From assembly GCA_963575745.1 (NCBI GenBank), contig CAUYUJ010020615.1, positions 1-62,500 of the forward strand: a stretch of DNA of 62,500 nt, in the 5' to 3' direction. The stretch comes from Prorocentrum cordatum. Its lineage: Eukaryota > Sar > Dinophyceae > Prorocentrales > Prorocentraceae. Positions 39,175-49,456 of the stretch are shown one piece after another; positions within the stretch are counted from its first letter, which is position 1, and each line of letters begins with the position of its first letter. Under the pieces are notes generated by a model that saw only the letters and a program-made list of their open reading frames with translations, was not told the origin of the DNA and made no database searches. Position numbers and translations under genes: made by a program.

Positions 39175-39926
39175 ATGCCTGCCATGTCAGCCGACTTGAA
39201 GGCGCTGCGTGCCAAGCACCGCAAGGAGGACACGGAGCACTTCAATGAAAGGTTGGATACCCTGATCAGGCACAAGCAGCATTGCCAGAAGATGTCCAAA
39301 ACGGCGGACCGCAAGGCAGCCAGTATCTCATGCATGACATGTTGCAAGTGGTTGCAATCCATTCACGTCGAAATATACTTGCTGATTAGAGCATAAACGG
39401 TTGGGCATCACCCGATGCAGTTGTATGCATGTTCGGTTGTGTTGAAACGCATTGCAATCGGCTGCGAGTAGTTCGCGTCGAAGGGCGCACTTGTGACACT
39501 AGGGGGGGGGGGGGCGTTGAGGCAGCGCCCAATGCAGTCGTATGCATGCGCGTTCGGTTGCGTTGACACGCAGATATGTACTATCATGATGTCAGGGTGT
39601 GAAATTGGTTGTGTAATGGCTTGGCGTTGCGACTGTGGTCGCATGGTCTCAAGCGGTTGGGCGAACGGTCGCACTTAGCAACGGCGTGTCAACGCCACGT
39701 CTGAACCCCGTCCATGCCCACTCGAAAGGCAGACGCTGCATACAAGAAGATGGAGAAGCTCGTGAAGAAGGCGGAGCAGGCCGCGGATTCGTTCACGTTG
39801 CTCTTGGACAACGCCAAGATGTGTAAGGGTGCGGTTGATCGGGCGAATAATCGCCTTGTGGAGGCAGGTGCTGCCGATCGTGCGCGGGGGCGCAAAGCCT
39901 TGGGTATCGGTGAATACGCCGCCTGA
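39175..39926 (+). CDS. Small spliced helical protein (112 aa), GC-AG intron
   Basis: Exon 1 39175-39315 (MPAMSADLKALRAKHRKE...KMSKTADRK); exon 2 39729-39926 (ADAAYKKMEKLVKKAEQA...GRKALGIGEYAA, TGA). The intron 39316-39728 (413 bp) starts GC and ends AG; AAGGCAG stands at both boundaries, so the cut could slide. The joined frame is continuous. The product is Lys/Ala-rich helix with no known domain. Alternatively the ATG at 39714 starts a separate 70-aa protein. Confidence 0.5.
39413..39570. repeat. ~37-bp direct repeat in the intron
   Basis: GATGCAGTTGTATGCATG...TTCGGTTGTGTTGA at about 39413-39450 recurs, with changes, at about 39531-39570. A run of 12 G separates them near 39502. Confidence 0.6.
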
Positions 39927-41090
39927 GTGCGGGTGTCGGGGCGTACTTAGATGGGGGCTCGTTGGGGTTGTGCGTGCAAGCGCGTGTATGCGAGCCTTCA
40001 GGTTCTCGTTGCAGCTTTTCGCGCGATAAAGCACCCTGCGGAGAGACCGATGATACGAATACGAATGAGGACGAGGAGAAATAAGAATAGGATGAGGAGG
40101 GTTAGGCGGCGGAGGTGAATGAGACGGAGAAGGAGGATGATGGGGGTGAGAATGGTGAGGAGGGATAGGGAGGAGGAGAAGGAGGACGAGGATGAGGAGA
40201 AGGGGGAGGGCGAGCAGGAGGAGGAGCAGGATGAGACGCCCCCGCCGTCGTCTCCGCCGCCGTCGAACTCGTCGCAGCCAACTCGTCGCCACCAACTCTT
40301 CGCCGTCGCCGTCGCTATCGCAGCCGCCATGGCAATTACTCCTCCTCATCTTCTTCCCCCTCCTCCTTCTCCTTCTCCTCCTCCCCATCGTCCCCCTCTT
40401 CCTCCGCGTGCTCCTTGTCCTGCTCCTCCTCATGCTCCTCCTCCTACTCCTCCTCATCCTCGTTGTCGTTCAATCGTGGTCGTCACGGTGGCCGCCGCCC
40501 TCTCCTGCACCGCGCGCGCAGATGACGGCGCAGGCGACGGCTTCGACGGCGACGGCGGGAACGAGGAGGAGACATGCTGAGAATGAAGAGGGTGAGAATG
40601 AGACGGAGTAAGAATGAGGAGAATGAGGATGATGAGGAGGAGAATGAGGATAAGGAAGAGGAGGCAGAGGAGGAGGAGGAGGTGGGGGAAGATGAGGAGG
40701 GTGATGAGGCGGAGGAGAAGGAGGAGGAGGAGGAGGAGGAGGAGGCGGCGGCGGCGGAGGAGGAGGCGGAGGAGGATAAAGGTAGGAGGGGGAGGATGAG
40801 GATGAGGGGGAGGATGGGCCTTCCCCTCCTCCTCCTCCTCCTCACCCCCCACCTCCTCCTCAGAATCTCCCCCCCTCTCCTTCTCCTTGTCCTCCTTCTC
40901 CCGCGCATCCTCCTCTCATCCCACTTCCCCTTATTCTCGCTCGCGCCACGCTCATGCATCTCTTATCAACATGATCCAGCGCAGCCGCGGGCAGCGCAGC
41001 CAAGCAGACAAGCCAATTCTAGGCACAACGTCGACCACGAGCGAGATGGAGACCCTCGAAGTTTACTCTAAACATGAGCTCAAACCCTTG
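39927..41090. repeat. GAG/CTC and GAC simple repeats
   Basis: GGA/GAG-rich 40050-40235 and 40560-40815, CTC-rich 40335-40470 and 40820-40935. Open frames are E, R, L or P runs. No gene supported. Confidence 0.8.
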
Positions 41091-41092
41091 GT

Positions 41093-41391
41093 GTCGTATG
41101 TCAGAATCTCACATACGACAAATCTGTCGTATGTCAGAATCTTACATACGACAAATCTGTCGTATGTCAGAATCTTACATACGACAACGTTGTCGTATGT
41201 AAGAATCGTACATACGACATCTCGCTCTTATATATCATAAGGATTATATTAACACATCCGTCGTATGTTAGAATCTTACATACGACAACGGTGTCGTATG
41301 TAAGAATCTTACATACGACAACTTTGTCGCATGTTAGAATCTTACATACGACAACTGCGTCGTATGTTAGAATCTTACATACGACAACCCC
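41093..41391. repeat. Array of eight 33-bp near-perfect palindromes
   Basis: Copies start at 41093, 41126, 41159, 41192, then after a 35-bp AT-rich gap at 41260, 41293, 41326 and 41359, all with a strict 33-bp period. The consensus core GTCGTATGTAAGA, one base, then TCTTACATACGAC is a 27-bp palindrome with 13-bp arms. The 6-bp linkers differ between copies. Core changes are mostly at the central positions, with one change (C for T) in an arm at 41330. Confidence 0.9.
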
Positions 41392-41478
41392 CACCAACAT
41401 AGATCATCCCCGACGGAGGAGAGGCAGCGCGCGGTCTAGAATGGACTCCACGCCTGCTGCCGCGCTGGCGGCGGCACA

Positions 41479-42894
41479 TTAATGCAGCAGCGGCGGCTTC
41501 GGCGCCGCTTTGGTAGTGATTCTGGCGCTACTGCAGACCAGCGCTGAACAGCCGCCTCCGCCCAGATGTCGGGAGGAGGAACACATTGCATATCCAGTTC
41601 TTGGCCCCCATCCTTCCCCCTCGTCCGTGGTAAGAACCGTTGAAGGAGGAGGGATGAGGGGGCCCGATAGAACTAGATCTGTATTGTTTTCCTCCACCCA
41701 GATGCGCCAGTGCGTCCGCTTGCTCCACCTGACGTAGTCGGCCTTGCCGCGGTCCGACATCAGGTCCTGCAGCCCGTCCAGCTGCTCCTTGGTGGCAAGG
41801 GCCTTCGCCAGCCTGATGTGGCGCCCGCCGCGGGACTTCTCCTCGCGCCAGCCCTTGCCGCCGTCGTAGCCTTTATCGCCCTTGCCGCCGTCGTGGCCCT
41901 TGCCACTGTCGATGCCCTTGCCACTGTCGTAGCCTGCATCGCCACGGTCGTAGCTTGGATCACCGCCGTAGCCCGTGTCACCGTCGTAGCCCTTGCCGAC
42001 GTCGTAGCCCTTGCGATCATAGCCCTTGTCGCCCTTGCGATCGTAGCCCTGGTCGCCCTTGCGGTCGTAGTCACGGCTGTCGTAGCCACTGTTGCCGTAG
42101 TTGTCGTAGCCACGGTTGTCGTAGCCACTGCTGTCGTATCCGCGGTTGTCGTAGCCACGGTTGTTGTAACCACGGTTGTCGTAGCCACGCTGGTAGTTGC
42201 CACTCTTGTCGTAGCCCTTGCTGTCGTAGCCTCTGTTGTCGTAGCCCTTGCTGTCGTAGCCCTTGCTCGAGCCCTTGTCGTAGTCGCCCCAGCGCCTGCG
42301 GTCGTACCACCTGTTGTCGTAGTCATCGTTGTCGCGGTCGTACCACGAGCTGGGGTGGTCATACCACTTGGAGCTGTACGGGTCGTAGCGGCGGTCGTAG
42401 CCCTTGTCGCCCTTGCCACCGTCGTAGCCCACGTCGCCCCTGTCACCGTGGTAGCCTTTGTCGCGGCCCTTGTCGATGTCGTAGCCTTCGCCGCTGCCCT
42501 TGCCATCGTCGTGGCCCTTGTCGAAGCCCTTGCTCGAGCTGCCTTTGCCACCGCCGTAGCCCTTGCCACCGTCGATGATGCCCTTGCCACCGTCGTAGCT
42601 GGCGTAGTCGTAGCCCGTGTCGTCGCCATCGCCGTCGTCCATGAACTCCTGCAGGCCCTGGAACGAGTTCAACTCGGGATCCAGCGCGGGCGCCAACTCG
42701 AGATCATCGAGCAAGCCGTCGGCCACGCGCGAGCGATCGTACTTCGCCAAGACCTTCGCCGTCGGCGGCGTGCTTGGCGGCCGAGGGGCCACCTTGCTGG
42801 TGGGCTGCAAGACCTTGGCGGCCGCGGCGCGCCGCCGCTGGCTGAGATCCTCCGCCGCCTCCAGGAGCAGCGTCACCGCGGTCTCGTCCGCCAT
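41479..42894 (-). CDS. GYD-repeat protein (minus copy)
   Basis: Chosen start ATG 42894 (MADETAVTLLLEAAEDLSQR). Residues ~1-90 are ordered and helical, then ~300 residues of short repeats GYDNRGYDSKGYDKG and YDGGKG, a Gly/Tyr/Asp/Lys-rich, phase-separation-type low-complexity domain. A conserved tail follows: RHIRLAKALATKEQLDGLQD, LMSDRGKADYVRWSKRTHWR. The last ~60 residues (LVLSGPLIPPPS...) differ in character and may be intron or a separate exon. The plus-strand gene at 43.7-44.8 kb has the same repeat and tail. Function unknown. Confidence 0.6.
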   Translation of the reverse strand: MADETAVTLLLEAAEDLSQRRRAAAAKVLQPTSKVAPRPPSTPPTAKVLAKYDRSRVADGLLDDLELAPALDPELNSFQGLQEFMDDGDGDDTGYDYASYDGGKGIIDGGKGYGGGKGSSSKGFDKGHDDGKGSGEGYDIDKGRDKGYHGDRGDVGYDGGKGDKGYDRRYDPYSSKWYDHPSSWYDRDNDDYDNRWYDRRRWGDYDKGSSKGYDSKGYDNRGYDSKGYDKSGNYQRGYDNRGYNNRGYDNRGYDSSGYDNRGYDNYGNSGYDSRDYDRKGDQGYDRKGDKGYDRKGYDVGKGYDGDTGYGGDPSYDRGDAGYDSGKGIDSGKGHDGGKGDKGYDGGKGWREEKSRGGRHIRLAKALATKEQLDGLQDLMSDRGKADYVRWSKRTHWRIWVEENNTDLVLSGPLIPPPSTVLTTDEGEGWGPRTGYAMCSSSRHLGGGGCSALVCSSARITTKAAPKPPLLH

Positions 42895-43741
42895 GGTGCT
42901 GCTGGTTGCACTGGTGATGCTGCTGCGGGTGGTGCTGCTGGTTGCACTGGTGGCGATGCTGCAGCTGGTGCTGCTGCGCGTGGAGCTGCTGGATGCACTG
43001 GTGGTGCTGATGCAGCTGGTGCTGCTGCGCGCGGAGCGCTGGTAGCTGCTGCGCGTGGGGCGCTGCAGCTGGTCGCGCACTGTCGCGACCCAAGCAACGC
43101 TCGGGCCTAAACGGCGGTGGCAACGGAGGATGATGAGGTCGGGAAGGGATATTCACATCATAGCGTAGCATTGCATGGCATACCATAACCAACATCATGG
43201 TTCGCGGTACTGAGTTCATTGTGAGGTCGTGTGATGCTGAGTTAATTGTGAGGCTGTCTCGAGCGAACGCAGACGACGATGCTAACGCATCTCATTTTCA
43301 AGTTCACATCCCCAAGTAAACTCTGAAACAACGCATGCATTGCTGCATGCACCCATGAGTGCACAGCGCGAAACGATTCGCGACGCAGCCACGCCCCCTC
43401 ACCCGAATCGCCCCCTCACCTGAATCGCACCCCCCCCCCCCTCCCCCCATTTGCGCGCGCTGCTGTTTCTGGACCGAGGCCCCCTGGAGGACCCCTTTCT
43501 CCTCCCAGGGGGGCGTGGCCGCGCGCGGTGGCGCGCGCGGCCATGGCGTGCAGCGCCGAGGCGCTGAGCCGCGAGGCGCGCCTGCACGAGGACTGCTGCA
43601 GATGAAGGGGGATGAGGAGGACGAGGAGGAATACGAGGATGATGAGGAGGAAGAGGAGGAGGAGAAGGAATAGGAGGAGGAGGAGGATGGGGAGGAGGAG
43701 GAGGAGGAGGAGGAGGAGGAGGAGGAGGAGGAGGGAGATCG
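42895..43741. other. Spacer between the two GYD genes
   Basis: GCTGCTGCGCGTGGAGCTG-like short repeats at 42900-43060; AT-richer 43140-43340 with CATGCATTGCTGCATGCA at 43333; a possible upstream exon of the plus-strand gene (MACSAEALSREARLHEDCC, ATG near 43543); then GAGGAGG runs to 43735 that may be intron. Confidence 0.5.
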
Positions 43742-44778
43742 GCGGATTTTCGCCCTCCATACAGGAGCTCCAGCGGGAGCGGCGGATCACAGACAGGCTC
43801 CTCGACATCACAGACATCCTGCTTGGCTACGACAACAGCGGCTACGACAACAGTGGCTACGACAACGGCTACGACAAGGGCTACGACAGAGGCTACGACA
43901 AGGGCTACGACAAAGGCTACGACAAGGGCTACGACACGGGCTACGACAGTGATGGCAAGGGCTACGACGACGGCGGCAAGGGTTACGACGATGGCAAGGG
44001 CAAGGGCTACGACGGTGGCAAGGGCAAGGGCTACGACAGTGGCAAGGGCCGCGAGAATGACGGCAGCGGCAAGGGCCGCGACAAAGACGGCGACAGCGGC
44101 AAGGGCCACATCAGGCTGGCGAAGGAGCAGCGTGACGGGCTGCAGGACATGATGTCGGACAGCGGCAAAGGCTACGACGGCGGCAAGGGCAGCGACGGCG
44201 GCAAAGGCTACGACGGCAGCAAGGGCTTCGACAAAGGCTACGACGGCGGCAAGGGCAGCGACAAAGGCTACGACCCGTACGGCAGCTCGAGCAAGGGCTA
44301 CGACGCGGTCTACGACACGGGCTACGTCAATGGCTACGACAAGGGCTACGACAAGGGCTACGAAAAGGGCTACGACGATGGCAAGGGTGCTGATGGCATC
44401 GGTCGCGGCTGTACAAGCTACGACGGTGGCACGGGCATCGACGACGAGGCCATGGGCTACTACGACGGTGGCAAGGGCTACGATGGTAGCAAGGGCAGCA
44501 CCGACGGTGACAAGGTCTACGACGGTGGCCAGGGCTACGACGATGGCGAGGGCTACAACGGTGGCAAGAGCATTAACGACGGTGGTAAGGGCAAGGCGAC
44601 GGCCCTCGACAGCGGCGGGGGCTACGATGACGGCAAGGGCCCCGACGAGGGCAAGGGCATGAGCATGGGCAGGGACGCCGATGTGCCGAACAGCGGCATG
44701 CGCGACGATGGCCCTCCGCATCTTGAACTGAGTTCTGTTACTGAGTCCCCGCCGCCAGCGGGGCCAGATTCGGACTGA
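43742..44778 (+). CDS. GYD-repeat protein (plus copy)
   Basis: The open frame's recognisable protein begins around 43770 (QELQRERRITDRLLDITDIL), probably just after a splice acceptor (CCTCCATACAG), so the first exon is upstream and the start is not fixed. Then come GYDNSGYDNGYDKGYD repeats and many YDGGKG units. Within it lies GHIRLAKEQRDGLQDMMSD, homologous to the tail of the minus-strand GYD protein. It ends ESPPPAGPDSD, TGA at 44776. Gly, Tyr, Asp and Lys make up most residues. Convergent or antisense open frames (Ala/Val-rich) are mirror artefacts. Confidence 0.6.
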
Positions 44779-44914
44779 GCACGCGAGGCAAAAATAGAAT
44801 AGAGATTGGAGGGAGAGGGAAGGGGGGGTGGGAAGGCGAAGAGGGAGTGGAGCTACTGGAAAGCTAAGCGTCGTCTGGCGCATCTCCCGTCGGCGAGTGA
44901 AAACAGAGGGCGGC

Positions 44915-45065
44915 CCATCACCTGGTGGCGAACCATCGCCTGGCGAACCATCACCTGGCGGCGAACCATCGCCTGGCGAACCATCGCCTGGTGGCGAGCC
45001 ATCGCCTGGTGGCGAGCCATCGCCTGGTGGCGGGCCATCGCCTGGTGGCGAGCCATCGCCTGCTG
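44915..45065 (-). repeat. 18-bp tandem repeats (GGTGGCGAGCCATCGCCT)
   Basis: About eight units, some shortened to 12 bp. On the minus strand they read GDGSPPGDGSPPG, in the same frame as the ORF at 45130-45471, separated only by one TGA; on the plus strand EPSPGGEPSPGG. The minus reading ends REMRQTTLSFP. Confidence 0.75.
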
Positions 45066-45129
45066 CGACTGGCGGGTCATCGTACTCCTCGGACCCATCA
45101 GCTTCAGCCTCATCACGTGCCTCGTTATC

Positions 45130-45471
45130 TCAGCGATCACGAAGGGATTGGGCTGCGTTGTTGATGTACGTGGGAGTCCAATCGTCCACTCGCTCCTGCA
45201 GACGCTTGCCGTCGACCACCATGAACACCGTCCTGCGACGTTTGTCGCATTTCACACCTTCCACCCCTGCTGGTGCTGACCGCAAGCGATGTGTTGCCTC
45301 CTGACTGCATGAAACCGCTGCTGCGATAGATGCAACCCGTATGTACTCAAGCCCCGTTGGCGTACATTCGACCCACACCTTCTTAGTAGCATTCAGCTCA
45401 AACAGAAGCTTCAAGGTAACTGCATCGTGATGCAAATGCTCATCACCATGGTCGCACTGGACTGCGGGCAT
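45130..45471 (-). CDS. Exon-like ORF of unknown protein
   Basis: About 113 codons, with VTLKLLFELNATKKVWVECT, EYIRVASIAAAVSCSQEATH and KCDKRRRTVFMVVDGKRLQE. It probably continues a gene from the ORF at 45898-46572 through an intron rich in GAGGA (minus). The stop at 45130 is followed in frame by an acidic segment and the Gly-Asp-Ser-Pro repeats. No domain recognised. Confidence 0.35.
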   Translation of the reverse strand: MPAVQCDHGDEHLHHDAVTLKLLFELNATKKVWVECTPTGLEYIRVASIAAAVSCSQEATHRLRSAPAGVEGVKCDKRRRTVFMVVDGKRLQERVDDWTPTYINNAAQSLRDR

Positions 45472-45897
45472 ATATATCGAGACAGTTTCTGGTAGACCAC
45501 CATCCCGTTAGGGCACATGTCTAGAATGCGTTCTCTTCTACGCCCTTCATCCCCTTGGGGGAGTGGTTTGCCTGGACGGTGGTTCCAAGAGGGGCTCATA
45601 TATACTTCAAGATGTCCACGGATATGTCCCAATATCACGCGATGCTTCAACATGCAGGCATGGATATCACGCGACCCAAGATTGCCCAAGTTTGTCCAAG
45701 ATGTCACGCGATCCAAGATTGCCCAAGAAGTCTCAAGGTCAAGAGATCGATCCAAGAGTGGCCCAAGAGCGGCCTATTCACGCAAGCGAATGAAGGCATC
45801 TCCTATTCCTCCTCCTCATCCTTTTTTTGTCATCCTTATGCTCCTTCCTCCTCCCCCTTTCCCTCCTCCCATTTCTCCTCCACCATCTCCCTCTGTT
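45472..45897. other. Probable intron or spacer
   Basis: Contains repeated words AAGATTGCCCAAG and GATCCAAGA/ATCACGCGA at 45655-45765 and a CTCC-rich stretch at 45800-45895. No gene supported. Confidence 0.4.
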
Positions 45898-46572
45898 TCA
45901 GCCCCTCCTCCTCGCCCCCCTCCCCCGCCACTCCACCTCATCATCCAATGTATCATCCTCCTCCTCTCCTTCCTCCTCCCCTGGTGGGAATACGCGAAGC
46001 GTCCACGATTGCGACATATCCAGGGAACTCCTATTGTTCTTAATGACGCTGGCCCTGTCGCAATCTTGCTGAAGCAATGGGTCGGCCTGCTTCAAGTGGT
46101 CCCAAATGGCCTCGGTGCAAGCGGCGTTGCGCATCTTCAAGATCTGATCGAAAAACGCATTTGTCGCCAGAGGCGATTGGCTCTTGGCGGGGTTGGGCAC
46201 ATATATAAATTTTTGCAGCTGCCTATCCGCTCTCGACAGCTCCACGAAGAGCCCCCCTGCCGTATGCATCACCGCCCTCGGGGCCCATGGCTCGCGATCC
46301 TTAAGGCCGCCCCCCTCGATGACCGTGCGGAGCTGCACGCTCACTGCCATCTGCAGCTGCAGTGCGTGCGCAGATGCAGCGTGCACTCGCTTGGACACAG
46401 CCAAACGCCTGCGGGCCGATGCAATGGACAATTGCAGACGAGTCCGATGCGTGTTGACGCAATGATGCAACGATTGCAGAGGAACGATACCGACGATGCT
46501 TTCATACATTTCATAAACACCCCCCACGACACATGGTATGTGTAACCGATGCTGCCAACACGCGAGCCTCAT
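45898..46572 (-). CDS. Unknown helical protein, starts on the preceding stop (ATGA)
   Basis: The ATG at 46572 overlaps the TGA of the 759-aa gene (CGATGAGG). A second plausible start is the Met before YESIVGIVPLQ. Content: LQLSIASARRRLAVSKRVHA, SAHALQLQMAVSVQLRTVIE, LFVELSRADRQLQKFIYVPN, FFDQILKMRNAACTEAIWDHLK. The last ~35 residues are Glu-rich from a GGA repeat and are probably intron. Likely a cargo gene of the 16.3-kb element; no family assigned. Confidence 0.45.
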   Translation of the reverse strand: MRLACWQHRLHIPCVVGGVYEMYESIVGIVPLQSLHHCVNTHRTRLQLSIASARRRLAVSKRVHAASAHALQLQMAVSVQLRTVIEGGGLKDREPWAPRAVMHTAGGLFVELSRADRQLQKFIYVPNPAKSQSPLATNAFFDQILKMRNAACTEAIWDHLKQADPLLQQDCDRASVIKNNRSSLDMSQSWTLRVFPPGEEEGEEEDDTLDDEVEWRGRGARRRG

Positions 46573-48983
46573 CGCTTCCTGGCCTTCCTAGCCGCGGGCG
46601 CAGCAGGCACATCGTCTACCTTGCGCTTGGGCATGAGCGATGCCAGCTGGGCGCTAAGGACATCGCCCTTGTTGATGGCGCACTTGTTTGTCAAAATCGG
46701 TACATACACTGATGGGACAGCTGTAGACTTGACGGTCTTGAGCTTCATGTTGGGGGCGCCGTGCTCACCTGAATCCTGTGCGAGCCAGAAGGGGATGACG
46801 AGCGAAGACGGTGCCTGCTTCAGCCCTCCAACGCCAGTGTTCGTCTCAGCCTTAGGCATCTTGATGCCACCACTGGGGGCCAACACGATATTGAACGTCA
46901 ATCCCTTGGGGTCCTTGTATGTCTTCATGAACACATGCCCACACTGAACTATATCAGTCTGCTTCTTCAAGTAGATTGCCGAAGAGAGTGGGACAAGCAC
47001 CAGCTCTTCAGCCTCAAACGAACGCGTTACGGTGAGAGCACGAAGCTTAACAGGCGTAATCACGCCACTCAAGTACTTGAGACAGTTGCCGTTCTGGCTG
47101 TATACATCATCCAAGGCCAGCCTGATTTTGGCCTCCTCGATACCCCACTGGTAATCGACAGACTTGAGGGGGCCATGATCAGCGAACTTGTCGATCGTTT
47201 CCTCTATGGGGGAGCAGCGGGAAAAAAAGATGAGACATGACGACGCAGAGCCAAATGAGATGAGGGAACGACGAACGAGAATTCAAAGGTGTGGGGGTGT
47301 ATATGCATTCCACATGCATTGCGACGAGGTCGCAAGACTGTCCTTCATAATCGTGGACACGACGAACTTGCCACGTAAGAAGTCGTCGATGGGGTGGCAT
47401 GTCGCACTGCCCGTGGCCTGAAGCTTCAACTTCACGCCAGTCGCAGCGTCGATGGAGATCAGCTCGTAAATGTTCTCACCCAAGGTGTCGCTCGCCAAGG
47501 CGACTTTGGCGCCAACCTCAAACCCCTTGTCACTGAGCTTGTCCACTTGGTTCGACCACTTGCCCGAAGCGGTGTACTCTTTCACATCTGAGCTACGCGC
47601 CTGCCCTGTCACGGCTTTGGATGCGCCCTCGCGACCGATCTGCTTCCATGGGCTAGCAACTGCTTTGCCAACGTGCGTTGCCAACGCAGTGGTGAAGCTG
47701 ACCCCGATGTCATTCAGCGCCTTGCAAGTGCCTAAGCGCTCATCGGGCTTGTTGAACACGAAATGAACTACGCGAGCGTCAGTCAATCCCGCGATGGTGC
47801 CGTAGGCGACCGTGTCTGCCGTGATGCCCTCACCGCATGCGATCTCTCGCACTTTCTGAAGAAATTCATCGGCCACTATTACAATCGTAGACTTCTTATC
47901 GCTCGACAAGGCGGTCACGTCGCCTGGCTTCAAAAGCATCTGATGGCAATCCCTCGCGAACTTACCCGTCGCACATGTCATCGCCTTCATGCATGCGAGC
48001 TTGAATGTCGCAGCGGCCCCCTCATGCTTGATCTGCACCTCGGCGAGAGACTTCGCCATTGAACCCGTGACCACGCACTGGGAGGTCAGCTGCCGCGAGA
48101 AGTCGCGAAGCTCGTTCAGAAAGATCGGGTTGCCGAGGCCGCCAGACAACTCCTTCACATATTTTACTAAGCCATCGATCTCCCCAGGAAAGAGAGAGCC
48201 TGCGCGAGTCGCCTCGCGGATCACACTATCCCAATCGATCATGGTGCCACCCGTGTGGTGTCGGTTGGCAATTGCTGCGATCTTGTACATGAGACTCATG
48301 CGAGATTCGCATCTGGCAATTTGTTGGCCTGCATTGCCAGCCTCCTGAGCAAGATTACTAATCCACGGGAACTCCTTCACGAACTCGTACCGAAAGACCT
48401 TCCACTCAATTCCTTCGTCACACGCCTTAGCGTAGTCTGGTTGAACCTCCCGTAACCTCGTCAGTGACAATTTCCCTTGGTGCGAGATTCTGTCGAAACG
48501 CTCTGGCATGACCGTGGGTACTGGAACCCCTGCGTTGATGCAACGCAAACCCATGGATGTGTGGCCGCACGTATAGGATGCGAACTTTGCATCGCAATCA
48601 TACTGCGGCAGCTGGCCCGCTGAGTCCTCCATTATTTTGAAATTGAAGTTCTTGATTGCATTGTACTCAGGCGTGCCCACTGGTGGAAGTTCCATGCAAG
48701 CTGGATTCTGGAGGGCTGAGTTCTTGAATCCATTTTTGAAGATCTTGGAAATCAAATCCATAACCTCGCTCGGAATGATTCCATCTCCGTAACGATTCTC
48801 TGTGCACACCATCATATACTTCGAGTGTATTTTTTCTACCCTCAGGCAGTCTATGCCTCTTGCAATGCTGCATACGTCTTCAAGTAATGAGACCACCGCT
48901 GCATCAGGATGCAAGTACATGTCCTTGATGGCCATCATCTTGGGGCGGACCTCCGCGATCTGCTGTTCACGGGAGGCGTTCAT
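46569..48983 (-). CDS. Spliced 759-aa cargo protein of unknown function
   Basis: Exon 1 48983-47339 (ATG, MNASREQQIAEVRPKMMA...VVSTIMKD); exon 2 47203-46569 (KETIDKFADHGPLKSVDYQW...AAPAARKARKR, TGA). The intron 47204-47338 (135 bp) is GT-AG with a T7CCC pyrimidine run before the acceptor; reading through it meets a stop. The joined codon is A/AG. The protein looks globular, with CDAKFASYTCGHTSMGLRC and FARDCHQMLLKPGDVTALSS, and it ends in a basic tail (MPKRKVDD, RKARKR) suggesting nuclear location. A spliced-leader-like sequence lies 57 nt upstream. I recognise no domain. It is the outermost gene at the right end of the transposon, opposite the transposase. Confidence 0.6.
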
Positions 48984-49039
48984 CACGCCGCGTGCAGGAG
49001 GACGCCACAAGCGCCAGCAGCAATCCTCGCCCAAACGGC

Positions 49040-49056
49040 TGGAGCCCAAACTCTAG
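49040..49056 (-). promoter_or_regulatory. Degenerate spliced-leader-like relic
   Basis: Minus strand TAGAGTTTGGGCTCCAG, against TAGCCATTTGGGCTCAAG in the other relics (one base shorter, a few substitutions). Confidence 0.4.
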
Positions 49057-49269
49057 TGACATTCAAAAACATGTGCAACAGAGGGTTGCGAATTCGAAAT
49101 GATATGTTGCATTTGCAATGCACAACATTCTTGTAACGCTCGATACAATATTCTGAATGCGTTCGCACGCAAGTCTGGATCATGATTTCCGATATGCGTG
49201 ATCCCGAAAATCCAAACACATGCATGCGTTTCTGGAGGCAACATCCAAGGAAAACCCGATGCAGCAGCT

Positions 49270-49456
49270 CTGTTTTCACGTAAGCATGTAAAAGTTAGCG
49301 AAGTTAGCAACTTCGCTAACTCAAGCTATCTACCTCCAAATGCACCGCCCGAGTTAGCCGACTTAGTAACATTACTAATGGTTATAACTTACTTGCAACC
49401 TAGTTGCAACTTACTTATAACCTACTTATATGTGCTGCTAACAATTAGTAAGGCCG
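49270..49456. repeat. AT-rich subterminal repeats at the right end
   Basis: AAGTTAGCGAAGTTAGCAAC and its complement CTTCGCTAACTC form a hairpin at 49291-49322. AACTTACTTGCAAC, AACTTACTTATAACC and similar words recur to 49440. AT-rich with TAGTTA/GTTATAAC words as at the left end, which supports a transposon terminus. Confidence 0.6.

Noticed and set aside
40050-40960. Long Glu/Arg-, Leu- or Pro-run open frames
   Set aside because: Simple GAG/CTC repeats give open frames on all phases; no start context or ordered sequence. The same applies at 27.9-28.6, 56.0-56.5, 58.2-58.6 and 60.9-61.4 kb.
41093-41391. CRISPR-like repeat array
   Set aside because: The period is regular, but the 'spacers' are only 6 bp, the repeat is a full palindrome, there are no cas genes, and the genome is eukaryotic.
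41710-43110. 466-codon plus-strand open frame rich in Val/Ala/Leu
   Set aside because: It is the exact antisense of the GYD-repeat gene; the A/V periodicity mirrors GYD codons and it has no ordered motif.
43399-44883. 494-codon minus-strand open frame
   Set aside because: Mostly antisense of the plus-strand GYD gene, with Ala/Val/Thr runs. Only its first ~30 codons may belong to the minus-strand reading at 44.9-45.1 kb.
45085-45140. PCNA-binding or other peptide motif in the REMRQTTLSFP tail near 44.88 kb
   Set aside because: Resembles Q-x-x-L-x-F only partly, and the frame lies beyond an in-frame stop.
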